From NCBI RefSeq assembly GCF_004337985.1, contig NC_043740.1, positions 496,001 through 560,000 of the forward strand: a stretch of 64,000 nucleotides of DNA, in the 5' to 3' direction. Both the position numbers and the translations under genes were made by a program. The notes under the pieces were generated by a model. The model did no database searches. It saw nothing but the letters and a program-made list of their open reading frames with translations, and was not told the DNA's origin. This DNA is from Pyricularia pennisetigena. Taxonomy: Eukaryota; Ascomycota; Sordariomycetes; Magnaporthales; Pyriculariaceae. Positions 45,489 through 56,729 of this stretch are shown in pieces. Position 1 is the stretch's first letter; every line of letters begins with the position of its first letter.

Positions 45489-46874
45489 CAGTGGGGGGAC
45501 ATTAATATCGACTCCGCTTTATTTTTCGCGTTCCAAACGCGACTCTCCTCCAACGCATCTGCTACTTCAAACACATCCTGTATACGCACCATGGCTACCA
45601 AACGTAATTTATACGAATATTCCCCTAATAAACGCACTAACATTGCTACAAAATATAAGTTAGGTTACACCAAAACCATTTTGGCCCTAAAATATAATAT
45701 ACCCCGCAACAGCATATTTGGAATCGCGTCGCGTTACGAACATTAGATATCCGGCCGGTCACGCCCTCAGCCCGGACGCCCCTTTCAATTAATAAAACGC
45801 GATTTCGACTTTTATATCGATATAATCGGTCGAAATTCCTTCGTTACCGTATGAAGGCTTATCCAGGATTTTGGTCTGGCGTGCACAAAACGCATTATAA
45901 ACCGGAAATTTAAAAAAAGGGGTTATAATTATTTGCCCGCATTTCGGAGGCCGAAATTTACTGTAATTTACGCTGCAAAACGCCTGGAATTTGCCCGTAG
46001 ATGGGTTAATTAACCGTTACGTCGATGGAAATTATGGATTTTTAACGACGAATCGATTATATAACGCAATAACGGTAAACGTATTAAATACGTATAGGTT
46101 AAAAAAATGTATATTATACCCCTTTTTTACGACGGGATATAAGCTAATTTACGTATAATATAGGGAAAACCCCTGTTACCCAAAAACCTACAACCTAAAG
46201 CCAAATTTGTACGGTATTTACAAATGTTTTGGGGTGCGTTTAACTATAATAATCGCACTTTTTTATAGGTTATAAACGAGGGTTTTTTTGCGAAAAGGAA
46301 AGGTATTATAACCGATATAATGTTCGATTGCTTACAGGAAAATTTACTTATAATATGCGAATTTGGGAGCGTATTCGTATAGGATAACGCCCTTAATTAT
46401 ATAACCTATAAAATGCAAAATTGGTTACACGAATGGGTTTTGGAAAACTGGGTCGAATTAATTTTTTAACCGGTTTATAACCCCAATTTAAATTTAATAT
46501 AAAACATATGGAAGCTTTTTAAAAAGGAAATATATAAACGGTACCCTAAATTGGAGGTAGTGCCTAAGAATTTAGCGTTAAAAAGGGTTTTAATACGTGC
46601 AGCTATCGAAATTTGGGAAGATTTAAATGAGGAAGTCCTTTAACAGTTTATAAAAAGTATAAACCGCAGGTTACAGGTTATTATCGATGCAAACGGGTAG
46701 TATACAAAATATTAATATAAATCCTAAAAAATACCAAATTTTAATCTATTTATACGTATTTTCATTAATATTTTTGTATATAAATTAAACGCGTGGCCGG
46801 TGGTCAAAGATTGGGCTATATATTAGCCGGGTAACCAAAAGTGGAGAAAAGTCGGTGTTAATGTCCGTCGATTG
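45489..46874 (+). mobile_element. Tc1/mariner DNA transposon, full length (1386 bp)
   Basis: Imperfect terminal inverted repeats: the left end starts CAGTGGGGGGACATTAATAT and the right end, inverted, reads CAATCGACGGACATTAACAC. Both share GGACATTAA followed by CGACT. TA at 45487-45488 and 46875-46876 is the target duplication of this superfamily. One transposase remnant lies inside. Length and structure are normal for Tc1-like elements. Confidence 0.92.
45591..46712 (+). pseudogene. Tc1/mariner transposase remnant
   Basis: The frame starts ATG 45591 (MATKRNLYEYSPNKRTNIAT) with an N-terminal HTH that includes ALKYNIPRNSIFGI. The DDE domain is legible: FNDES near 46035 (first Asp), QDNA-type motif as *DNA near 46383 (Gln lost to TAG), and the third catalytic segment as YNPNLNLI*NIW near 46471-46510 in place of the usual SPDLNPIENLW. 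That motif shows Asp-to-Asn and a stop, typical RIP outcomes. About a dozen stops in 370 codons. It would have cut and pasted the element by binding its TIRs. Confidence 0.85.
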
Positions 46875-46929
46875 TACATATGTATCCTGTTAGTTCACCG
46901 TCGTTTTGGCCATGGCCTTTACATTATAA

Positions 46930-47379
46930 AGTTAGTCTCAGGGCTTATCCCTAAAGCCCAGAGCTCAAAAATTGATCCACTTCGCTCCACTTCGTAGCTC
47001 AATTGCGGTTTTGCAATGTACCTGTGGGTCCATCCAAAAAACGCTTTGGTTTAGGTCTAAAGACAATTTGTCGATTTTCGCCTTTTATGGCGGTATTTTT
47101 GGCCTTATTTCGACCGACATTCCTTTATTATTCCACAACCACGCAAAATATCGAAAAAAGAAAATATCGTTAAAAATATCGTTTAATACCGCTATTAGCA
47201 GCGATTTGATTTATTTTTTGATTTGTTATAACGGTCGAATTGGATACCACCTGGCCTTAATCCGTTTAAGGCGGTACTGGTTTTTCGATTTTCTTTTCGA
47301 TTTTCGGATTTTTTCGAATATTATTTTTAATTTTTAACCAAATTTTATTTCTCTGCACGTGGAGGGTCGTATACATATG

Positions 47380-47445
<66 letters not shown>

Positions 47446-48405
47446 ATTATAATAGACTCCGGTATATATATCGTATTATATAAGGAGTTAAATAAGCGCA
47501 CAGGCAAAGTATATACTTTTTTATTTATAATTCACAATCGAAACTCGTTTATATTTTTACCAATTTTAACGTAGTCTCGGGGCTTATCCCTAAAGCCCAG
47601 AGCTCCACAATTGATCCACTTCGTGGCTCAATTGCGGCTTTGCAATATACCTGTGGGTCCATCCAAAAAACATTCTGGTTCAGGTCTGAGGATAATTTGT
47701 CGATTTTCGCCTTTTATGGCGGTATTTTTGGCCTTTTTTCGACCGACACTCCTTTATTATTCCACAATTACGCAAAATATTAAAAAAAGAAAATATCGTT
47801 TAAAATAGCGTCTAGTATCGCTATTAACAGCGATTTAATTTATTTTTTTAATTTCTATAATGGCCGAATTCGATACCACCTGCCCTTAATCCGTTTATGG
47901 CGGTATTGTTTTTTCGATTCTTTTTTTCGATTTTCGATTTTTCTTAATATTATTTTTAATTTTTAACCAAATTTTATAATTCTTGCACGTGGAGGGTCGT
48001 ATATATATATATTGCTATTATTAGCTTTGGTGTATATACCAGATTATACAAGCAGTTAAATAAGCGGATAGGCAAAGTATATACTTTTTTATATACAATT
48101 TCCAATCGAAACTCGTTTATATTTTTTCCAGTTTTAACGATAATAAAATCAAAACTTCAGAGATTTGATTACGTATATAAACACACGTCCAATTCAATCC
48201 TATTTATGATATCGGCTTTAAAATTTGTTTAATAAAAAAGAATGCCAAATGCGTATTTTATAAATCTTTTTGCTTTATTTGATTAATTTTTTTTTTTTTT
48301 TTTGCAGCCAGATCTTGTGGTTTTTGGACGTGGGGAGTGGTATACATATATTTAATATAACATTACATTTTGGTACGTATATCTAATTATATAGGCCGTT
48401 AAATA
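46930..48405 (+). repeat. Tandem units of about 640 bp, each led by a hairpin repeat
   Basis: Unit 1 starts near 46931 and unit 2 near 47571 with the same order: type-1 hairpin repeat (AGTCTCGGGGCTTATCCC form), CGCC...GGCGGTA hairpin, TTTTTCGACCGACACTCC, GCACGTGGAGGGTCGTATA, and AAAGTATATACTTTTTTAT. A third, more diverged copy occupies about 48130-48405 and is cut by a Copia-A LTR. The reversed form stands at 14361-14880. Confidence 0.75.
47383..47442. repeat. (AT)30 microsatellite
   Basis: Sixty bases of pure AT dinucleotide directly after the GGAGGGTCGTATACATATG word of unit 1. The same place in unit 2 (48000-48012) has only a short run, so the array expanded in one copy. Confidence 0.98.
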
Positions 48406-48626
48406 TGTGAGGAGGTTATGAAATAGAATAAGCTTAATCTTGAACGCGGGGAAAAGTGGATTACGTATAAGGCTGATGGAACGTTGAAATGGCAGATAAC
48501 CGTCTGCTAGCGGGTAATAGAGATGATATATTGTTGCACAATCGATTCGTTAAATCGTTAAATCGATAAAGGTTATAAAGGTGATGAATCCAAGGCTAAA
48601 TTGTGAACTACGTGTTCGAATCCGTA
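48406..48626 (-). repeat. Copia-A LTR fragment (3' 221 bp)
   Basis: TGTGAGGAGG at 48406 is the inverted LTR end. The match with 3160-3380 (reversed) runs to TCGAATCCGTA at 48626, where a hairpin repeat starts. Confidence 0.88.
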
Positions 48627-48880
48627 GTCTCAGGGCTCATCCCTAAAGCCCAAAGCTCCACAATTGATCCACTCCGTTCGCTTCGCTCCACTTCGTGGCT
48701 CAATTGCGGCTTTGCAATGTACCTGTGGGTCCATCCAAAAAACGCTTTGGTTCAGGTCTGAGGACAACTTGTCGATTTTCGCCGTTTATAGCGGTATTTT
48801 TGGCCTTTTTGCGACCGATACTCCCTTATTATTCCACAACCACGCAAAATATCGAAAAAAGAAAACATCGTTAAAAATAG
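48627..48880 (+). repeat. Hairpin repeat type 1 adjoining element C copy 2
   Basis: GTCTCAGGGCTCATCCC at 48627, AACGCTTTGGTTCAGGTCTG near 48741 and CGCCGTTTATAGCGGTA near 48780. The following 100 bases equal those after the inverted repeat at 15056-15140, so the same repeat stands directly left of both element C copies. Confidence 0.75.
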
Positions 48881-48995
48881 GAATTGGTAGGCCTTTTTTA
48901 TTAATTTAAAATTTTTTGCACCCGGTACGCCAATTAAAAGTTGGATATAACCCGCCTTTTATCCGTTTATGGCGGTATCCCTATTATTAACCCAA

Positions 48996-49274
48996 AAACA
49001 CCATCGATACCCATTTCGCATTTTAATAATAACACTTATAATCCGTTAAAATTTATATGTAAAAAATCGCAAAAGCGAAAGGAATTTTTACATATAAATT
49101 TTAATCCAAATATCGCAAAAATATCTACTTTACAATCCGTATAAGGTAAATTTCATTTAATATACTATACGTCCACCTATAAACACCATCGATACCCATT
49201 TCGCATTTCACTAACAACGATTATAATCCGTTAAAACTTATATAAAAAAAATCGCAAAAGCGAAAGGAATTTCT
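48996..49274 (+). repeat. 185-bp direct duplication in the element C leader
   Basis: AAACACCATCGATACCCATT occurs at 48996 and 49181. The second unit is interrupted by Gypsy-2 at 49275 and resumes at 56584 (TATAAATTTTAATATAAATA, TTTACAATCCGTATAA), so the duplication predates Gypsy-2. Confidence 0.85.
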
Positions 49275-49726
49275 TGTTACGACCAGACAAGATGGGTCGG
49301 TACCAATGAGGCCAGGCGGGGTCACCCCCCTCCTAACGACATTCGACCAAAGGAAACACCGACCGACAGGAAACAGAATGACATAAAAGATCACGTAACC
49401 CCACGTAATCGCCAAAAAAACGATATAATTAATATGTCACATATCAATTATAGCAGAACAAATAATATGCGGGCTATGGGATATATTAAGCATATTATAC
49501 CCAGGATAACGGACTATATAAAATACGCTTATTACCATGTAAATAGATTCGATTTTAGGATTGCTTAGCAGCAATCAAATTTTAATTAACTTTAATATTT
49601 ACTTAAAAACGATTATAATTTTACCCCAATTATTGAAAACCCCAATTACCCAATTAAAACGCTCAATTGCTTTAACCCACTGTATTTTACCCTAAAAACA
49701 GGTTACCCGATACCTTGATCGTAATA
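49275..49726 (+). repeat. Gypsy-2 5' LTR (452 bp)
   Basis: The terminal CA has become TA. It differs from the 3' LTR at scattered positions, nearly all C/T or G/A, and both LTRs have exactly the same length. Confidence 0.92.
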
Positions 49727-49860
49727 TTTTAATTGCTTTTATTCAGTATTTTGCCTTAAAATATACCGAATAGTATCGCCGAAACAATATTTTCCAACAG
49801 AACCACCCCTTAAACCCTTTTTATTATTAACGTTCCGGCCAGCGCTAACGCCTTACGTTA

Positions 49861-50775
49861 AATGGTCGCGACGTTCCAAACAAAAAATCGACAATTCCAG
49901 GAACGAATAACCGAATAAATTAATCGAACTAATAAGAACCATATTAAATATTTTTTACTATTACCCTATAATGGTACCCCAGGTACCCTATAGGGATTTT
50001 TTACGGGAACCCGGGCCTACTTTTACTTTAACGAAAATAATTTCGATAGTAACGCAGAAAAGGTTATTTACGCAATTTCGCTATTAAGGGGCGATGCGCT
50101 TACCTGGTTCGAACCAATTTTACGAAATTATTTGGACCACGATAAAAAAAAAAACCGTAAAGTTAAAACCAACCGCATTTTCGACGATTACGAAAATTTC
50201 GAAAAATATTTTAGGGGAGCATTCGGTAATCCAAACGAAGAACGCACGGTTAAGCGTAAACTGGTACGCCTTACCCAAATTAAATCGGTATCCAAATATA
50301 CCAGTGAATTTCGATAAATTACCGCTAAACTATTATAGGGCCCCGAAACCTTAATGGCACGTTTTTATACGGGATTTAAAACAAAAGTTAAAAACGAATT
50401 TGTTAAAAAAAAACGACCCGATACCCTAACCGAGTACGTAAAACTAGCAATTAAAATCGATAACCGATTTTACGAACGGAAATTGGAACGACGCGAAGGA
50501 CGCAGCGTATGGGGGCCAGCTTTGCGATAAATTAATACGGGACGCAAATACCAATACCCCAAACCGTTTCGCCAATATAGTATTTCCTACGGAATATATA
50601 GCGGATTTATGGACCTTAACGCGACCCAATATAAAAAACCTCGCAAGGATCCCAAAAATGGTAAATGTTTTAAATGCGAAAAGCTAGGATATATAGCCAA
50701 ATTTTGTCCCCAAAACACTCCGGATTTACACCCCGATTTTAAAAAATTACGAGGATTAAATACCATTACCCATTA
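49861..50775 (+). pseudogene. Gypsy-2 gag remnant with zinc knuckle
   Basis: ATG at 49861 (MVATFQTKNRQFQERITE) starts a frame. It continues with YFNENNFDSNAEKVIYAISL and LRGDALTWFEPIL near 50030-50120, the retrotrans-gag pattern. Open text at 50132-50317 and beyond leads to the knuckle KCFKCEKLGYIAKFCPQ near 50663-50713. Its CCHC has Tyr for His, a CAT-to-TAT change fitting RIP. Few stops are present, making this the best preserved part of Gypsy-2. Confidence 0.8.
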
Positions 50776-51900
50776 ATAGATATTACCGGATTAATACAGT
50801 TTGAAAAACTGGACTATATGCTACGACGATAATTGTATAATCCATAATAGCGTAAAAATGGACGCAGGATAATACCCACAAAAATTTAAAGGCATTCGGA
50901 CCCTAGCAGTAGGAAACCGTGTACTTATTAAAACCAGACCACCGGCATAATTACGCAGGTAAAACACCAAATTACCCGAATTTACGGAATTAAATATTTC
51001 AAAAAAATTAGAACCAGAACCATTGGGATAAACCTACCGTATCCGGATGATCTAATAAGCCCCAACGGACGAATTTAATAACGAATTAAAAGACGAATTT
51101 AGCGAAAAAAAAACTATATTTTTAAACTTATATAATGCAGCAAGGGAAAATAACCCCTATGTATATAAAAAGAAATTTATCGATTTATACCGAAACGACC
51201 AATTAGTGCAATTTCCCGGAATACTATTTCGAATATAAATATAAAACCCCATAAGATTAATCGATCCAAATTTCGGAAACCACCCAATTTTGGATATTAA
51301 ATATCCCAAATATATAGAAATTTTTTGGGTAAAATGTTTTCGAAACAATTGCGGATTGCATTTTAGCAGAAAAATAGTCCACGATTTTTTCCCACGACGA
51401 CGCAAAACAATAGGCATCCACGAAATATATACCATTACTAAACTATTTAATTGGGAAATTAAAATAAGATTTAATACCGAACCAGCGGTAATTTTTACCC
51501 CTTATGGCGATTACCCCATGGCATACTATAATTAAAGACAATTCCCATGGTACGAATGCACCCGAAACATTTGCAAAATATATATGTTAGCCAAAGCACA
51601 GGTATGGCACGAAACGAAGTTACGATAACCAGGACCCGCACCTATAACCAGAATTGTGTGGAACCCCAACGTTAAAAATAACGAAATACCCACAAACGCA
51701 CGAAAAACGCCTGCACCAATAGGGCACCGATTTAATAAAATTAACGTTAAAAACAATTATACGCCCCGAAATAAGAAGAATAAAGACCCACGACGCGAGT
51801 CCAATAAACCAAAAAACTAGGATAGCCAGACGGTATAAGGCACCAGACGGTAGTAACAAAAACGGAATAAAGAACCCTAAACGCCACGCAAACCACGAAA
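50776..51900 (+). pseudogene. Gypsy-2 extra Cys/His domain between gag and protease
   Basis: Text readable in one main frame: ELKDEFSEKKTIFLNLYNAA near 51085-51145, HPILDIKYPKYIEIFWVKCF near 51280-51340, then NNCGLHFSRKIVHDFFP and, after an open stretch at 51290-51535, WYECTRNICKIYMLAKAQVW near 51549-51608. Two C-x4-C pairs followed by His resemble a metal-binding fold. I believe similar segments occur in other fungal gypsy polyproteins but cannot name the family. Several stops. Confidence 0.5.
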
Positions 51901-54900
51901 GCAGTACACGAATATATATTCCTGAATATACGATTTAATGGAAAACCTATACGAGCGTTCCTTGATAGCGGAGTATAAAATAACTATATTTTTCCAAAAA
52001 TTGTGAAAAAACGACGAATATTTTGGCGATAAAAGGAAGAATTATATCGATTACAGACCGTAAAAGGAAAGGCAGTTTTATACGGGAACGGCACTATCGA
52101 AATAAAAACCGTACACCTTTGGATGGAAAGCTATGGACGAAAGGAACAAATTACTTTAGACATTACGGAAATAAGGAATAAAAATATGATTTTAGGAATT
52201 CCCTGGTTTAAAAGGAGCAACCCCCGGATAAATTGGATTATAGGCCAAATTTAATGGGAAAAACATTTAATTATTAAACGACCTCCAGCATAGCAGGGTT
52301 TATATAGGAAGTATAGGGCACGGAAGGACCAAATAAAACAAATGGCGTACCTATAGGAAGGACGACTAACCCCGGAACCAATATCGGAAAAAAAGCGATT
52401 ATTTACAGGCCAAAACCGATCCAATTACATAATATAAACCACGAAAAAATAGACCAAAAACGGCAAAATCCCAAAAAAATATTAAAATTATATACGATTA
52501 TTTAGCCAAGAATTCGAGACAGGATTACCCGAGCATAGTCCGTTCGACCACGAAATACTATTAAAAGAAGGAACCCAACCAAAATTCCACAAAATATACG
52601 GTTTAAATCCGACATAAATGGAGGTTTTAAACGAATATTTCGCGGAAAACCTTAAAAAAGGTTACATTAAACCATCGATATTACCAGCAGGATACCCAAT
52701 CTTTTTCGTACCAAAGAAGAACGGAAAACTACGACTATGCGTGGACTACCGACAACTAAACGACATCACCAGCAGGATACCCAATCCTCTTCGTACTAAA
52801 GAAGAACGGAAAACTACGACTATACGTGGATTACCGACAATTAAACGATATTACAATAAAGAATTGCTACCCGTTCCCACTAATAGGAAAATTTCGAAAC
52901 ATGCTCTACTAAATATAATGGTTTACGATATTAGACCTTAAAGGAGCATACAATTTAATCCGCATAAAGGAAGGCGAGGAATGGAAAACAGCATTTCGCA
53001 CCAAACGAGGATATTACGAATACCTGGTAATACCTTTCGGTTTTACCAACGCCCCCGTAACCTTTTAAACCATAATTAACCACGTTTTTAGGGAATACCT
53101 AAATATTTTTGTCGTTGTTTACCTGGACGATATCCTTGTTTTTTCCAAAACGTTAGAAAAATATAAAAAACACGTCCATACAGTTTTACAAAAGTTACAA
53201 AACGCTAAGCTCTTAATTAAGCCCGAAAAATGCATTTTTTACAGCAAGTAAATCAATTTCCTAGGATATATTATCGCCCCTGGAAAAATTAGGATGGAAG
53301 AATTAAAAATTTAAGCAGTAAAGGAATGGCCCCAACCACAGAACGTAAAAAACGTTCGGGTATTTTTTGGATTCGTGAATTTTTATAGAAAATTTATTAA
53401 AAGTTACGGCGCGATCGCCACCCCATTGACCAATATGACCAAAAAAAACCTAGAATTCCAATGGACGGAATAAACATAACAAGCTTTCGAACAGCTACGA
53501 AAGGCAGTAACACAAGAACCGATCTTTAAAATACCAGACTTAACGAAACCCTTTAAAATCGAAACCGACGCATCCGATTACGCAATCGGAGGACAATTTA
53601 ACCAACGAAACGAAGAAGGACGCCTGCACTTTTGCGCCTTTTTTTTACAAAAATTATATGGACCAGAATTCAATTACCAAATCCACGATAAAAAATTTAT
53701 AATTATTATCCGAGCATTTGAAAAATGGAAACCACAACTATCCGGAATTAAATACGAAATATTAATTTACACGGACCATAAAAACCTAACCCATTTTATT
53801 ACCAGCAAAATGTTAAACAAACGACAAATTAAATGGGCAAAATTCCTATTAAAATTCCATTTTAAAATTATTTACCGAAAAGGAACAGAAAATGGCAGGG
53901 CCGACGCTTTTAGCAAAAAATTAAATTATAAAAACATAATATCCGAGGAAATACGGAAAATTTTTACGGTAAACGACAACGGAAACCTTTTGCCAATTCA
54001 CCGAAATCTTATAACGACCAATACGGTAACTATACCAAAAAAAATACGGAAAATCCACGAAAGCAAAGTTTACGGATACCAAGGGATTTCCAAAATATGG
54101 AAACGGTTAAAACAGCATTATAATTTTAAAAAAATACGATAAAAAGTACGAAAAGCCATTAAAAATTGCGAATTTTGCGCAAAAAGCAAATCCGCCAAAT
54201 ATAAATTTTACGGGTTTTTACAGCCTTTACCAGCCTTTAACAAGGCCTGGCAAACCATTATAATGGACTTTATCGTCAAACTACCACCTTCCGAAAAACT
54301 ATTTATTAAAACTAAATACAATAATATATTAATTATAATGGACAAATTTACTAAATACGCCTATTTCCTACCTTATAAAGAAAGTAGCAACGCCGAAGAA
54401 ATCGCCTACATATTCTTACAAATAATTATCAATAACCACGGACTTCCAGGAAACATTATTACGGACAAAAATAAACTTTTTACATTAAAATTCTGGAAAT
54501 TTTTAATGGAACAGCTAGGAACCGATTACAAATTATTTACAGCATTTTACCCACAGATAAATGGACAAACAGAACGAATAAACCAAATATTGGAATAATA
54601 TTTAAAATGCTATGTAAACCATAAACAGGATAATTGGGTACGGTTATTATTTACAGCACAATTCGCATATAACAGTTTAAAAAATGAAAATACCAAGATA
54701 ACCCCGTTTTATGCTAATTACGGATTTAACTTTACGGTATATGGAGAATTAAAAACCACGATTACGGCCCCACGAACCGATAAATAAGTAAGCGAATTAC
54801 GAAAACTCCACCAAGAATTTTAACAAAAATTGGAATTCGTACGAAGAAAAATGACCAAATACGCTAACCAGCATCGGATAAAAGGACTATTTTTCCAGGA

Positions 54901-55300
54901 GGGAAATAGCGTTTACTTTATTCGACGCAATATTAAAATACAACGACCAAATAGCAAACTTAATTACAAAAAGTTTGGATTTTTTAAAATCGACAAAAAA
55001 ATTAGTAAAACCAATTACAAACTATTATTACCAGGAATTATAAAAATCCACCCAACGTTCCACGTATTATTATTGGAACTAACACCACCCGGTACCAATA
55101 TATAAGAAACAATCGAAATCGACGAGGAAGAAATATACGACGTCGAACAAATATTGAACCACAGACGCAACCACGGTAAAATAGAATATTTTATTAAATG
55201 GGAAAACTACGGACACGAAAAAAACACTTGGGAACCCCTTAACCACCTCCAAAATTGCCAAAAACCACTCCGTTAATATTACCAGGAACTGGATTTGCGA
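51901..55300 (+). pseudogene. Gypsy-2 pol remnant with C-terminal chromodomain
   Basis: Protease: FLDSGV near 51959 and ILGIPWFKRSN near 52193. RT: open at 52618-52941 ([20 protein letters not shown]), then an 85-bp tandem duplication shifts the frame; the catalytic VVYLDDILVF near 53112 is intact. RNase H: ETDASDYAIGGQF near 53562 and KNLTHFITSKMLNKRQIKWA near 53780. Integrase: zinc-finger His and Cys near 54057-54182, MDFIVKLPPSEK at 54263, ITDKNKLF near 54455, GQTERINQ near 54562. The chromodomain at about 55120-55260 reads YDVEQILNHRRNHGKIEYFI, KWENYG and NTWEPLNHL, with its aromatic residues kept. Chromodomain-bearing integrases are directed to chromatin marks in this group. Confidence 0.92.
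52683..52852 (+). repeat. 85-bp tandem duplication inside Gypsy-2 RT
   Basis: ACCAGCAGGATACCCAATC occurs at 52683 and 52768, and both copies continue through AAGAAGAACGGAAAACTACG and CGTGGA(C/T)TACCGACAA. Since 85 is not a multiple of 3 it shifts the RT frame. The second copy carries extra C-to-T and G-to-A changes (GACTACC to GATTACC, TATGCG to TATACG). Confidence 0.95.
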
Positions 55301-55319
55301 GCAAATTAGTTAAAAAAAA

Positions 55320-55870
55320 AAGGACGACCTAAAAAAGCACCACCTACCATTCCTAAAAGCTAAAAATCGACCAGGACTCGAAATTATACCATTAAACGAA
55401 CCTATAAAAAAACGATTAACACATACCAATAAACCGAAACACACGGACAAAACAATTCACCGACCGAATACTGCGCAAAAACATTTATTTTATCCAGCAA
55501 AAAAAAATTTAAAAAACTTATTGGGAAAAACGAATCCCAAGCGAAATTGGAATCCGGAAAAAGCGATTCCAGAAATATTTTAAAAAAAATTTCGGCTGAT
55601 CGCCGCCGCTCCTCCTATTCCGCTTTTTCGCGTTCCACCCGATCCAATTCCTCCAAATTGTCGATACCGCGACGAACCGCCCTTATTATTTTTTCAAACC
55701 ATATTTTTTTTTGTTTACGCAATCGAAGAATTTTTTCTTCCGCCGCCTCCAATTTAGATTTAAATTTTAAATGTTGGGCCGCGATTTTATATAGCTATTT
55801 TCGGGAAATACCCATAATATCGCATCGCGAACGACCCAAGCGAATACATTCGATATAACGAAAGGAATCC
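55320..55870 (-). pseudogene. Antisense coding-like stretch in Gypsy-2, coiled-coil-like
   Basis: On the minus strand from about 55870 one frame reads RCDIMGISRK, then a stop, then YKIAAQHLKFKSKLEAAEEK, ILRLRKQKKIWFEKIIRAVR and RGIDNLEELDRVEREKAE, then a stop and acidic/aromatic text. The heptad-like spacing of Leu/Ile/Ala with many Lys and Glu suggests a coiled coil. Similar 'LRLQKQ..R..EM..RGL..LEELE..E' proteins are common hypothetical proteins in filamentous fungi. It lies between the chromodomain and the 3' LTR, antisense to pol, as in Gypsy-1, though the two antisense stretches show no similarity to each other. Confidence 0.5.
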
Positions 55871-56126
55871 CGAGGCGATATAACGTATTTCGCGATTCTT
55901 TGCGATTCGCAAGCAAAATAAAAAGGTATTTCGACCGCCGAAAAAAGAAGTATAAAAAACAAATCGTTACGACGAGCGGTGGACGTGCGATTACGGGTTT
56001 TAACTACGCGATTGGATATGGCGTAAAAAGGTTAATAAAAAAGGAATATAGAAACAGAAACAAGGATTAAAAAAGTATAAACTATTTAAAAGCCAAAAAG
56101 ATTTGGCTAAGGAAGGGGAAACCTAA

Positions 56127-56578
56127 TATTACGACCAAATAAAATGGGTCGGTACCAATAAGGCCAGGCGGGGTTACCCCCCTCCTAACGACATTCGACC
56201 AAAGGAAATACCGACCGACAGGAAATAAAATAATATAAAAGATTACGTAACCCCACGTAATCGCCAAAAAAACGATATAATTGATATGTTATATATTAAT
56301 TATAGTAGAACAAATAATATGCGGGTTATGGGATATATTAAACATATTATACCCAGGACAACGGACTATATAAGATACGTTTATTACCATGTAAATAGAT
56401 TCGATTTTAGGATTATTTAGCAGCAATTAAACTCTAATTAACCTTAATACTTACTTGAAAACGATTATAATTTCACCCCAATTATTGAGAACCCCAGTTA
56501 CCCAGTTAAGACGCTTAGTTGCTTTAACCCACTGTATTTTACCCTAAGAACAGGTTACCCGATACCTTGATCGTAACA
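56127..56578 (+). repeat. Gypsy-2 3' LTR (452 bp)
   Basis: It starts TATTACGACC (TG to TA) and ends GATCGTAACA, followed directly by TTTCT. It pairs with 49275-49726. Confidence 0.92.
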
Positions 56579-56729
56579 TTTCTATATATAAATTTTAATA
56601 TAAATAACGCAAAACCACTAATTTTACAATCCGTATAAAATATATATTATATAATACGTTATATATCCACCCATTAAAAAAAACCATTATTTCCGCAAAT
56701 TTTTATATATTCGTATTAAATTACATATA

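Larger units (their letters stand above)
49275..56578 (+). mobile_element. Gypsy-2: complete Ty3/gypsy chromovirus (7304 bp)
   Basis: Two 452-bp LTRs (49275-49726 and 56127-56578) start TGTTACGACC or TATTACGACC and end GATCGTAACA or its TA form. TTTCT at 49270-49274 and 56579-56583 is the target duplication. Gag with a zinc knuckle, an extra Cys/His domain, protease, RT, RNase H, integrase and a chromodomain follow in order. Its LTR and protein sequences differ from Gypsy-1. Confidence 0.95.

Noticed and set aside
47383..47442. Telomere or centromere core sequence
   Set aside because: Simple AT run only; no TTAGGG-type array is present anywhere in the window.
12779..48626. A 35-kb inversion that split one Copia-A LTR into 12779-13125 (plus) and 48406-48626 (minus)
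   Set aside because: Orientation fits, but the outer flanks do not: left flank is element C (GTATT) and the right flank is the 640-bp unit, with no shared 5-bp duplication, and about 74 LTR bases would be missing. Two separate LTR copies, each truncated at a hairpin repeat, explain it better.
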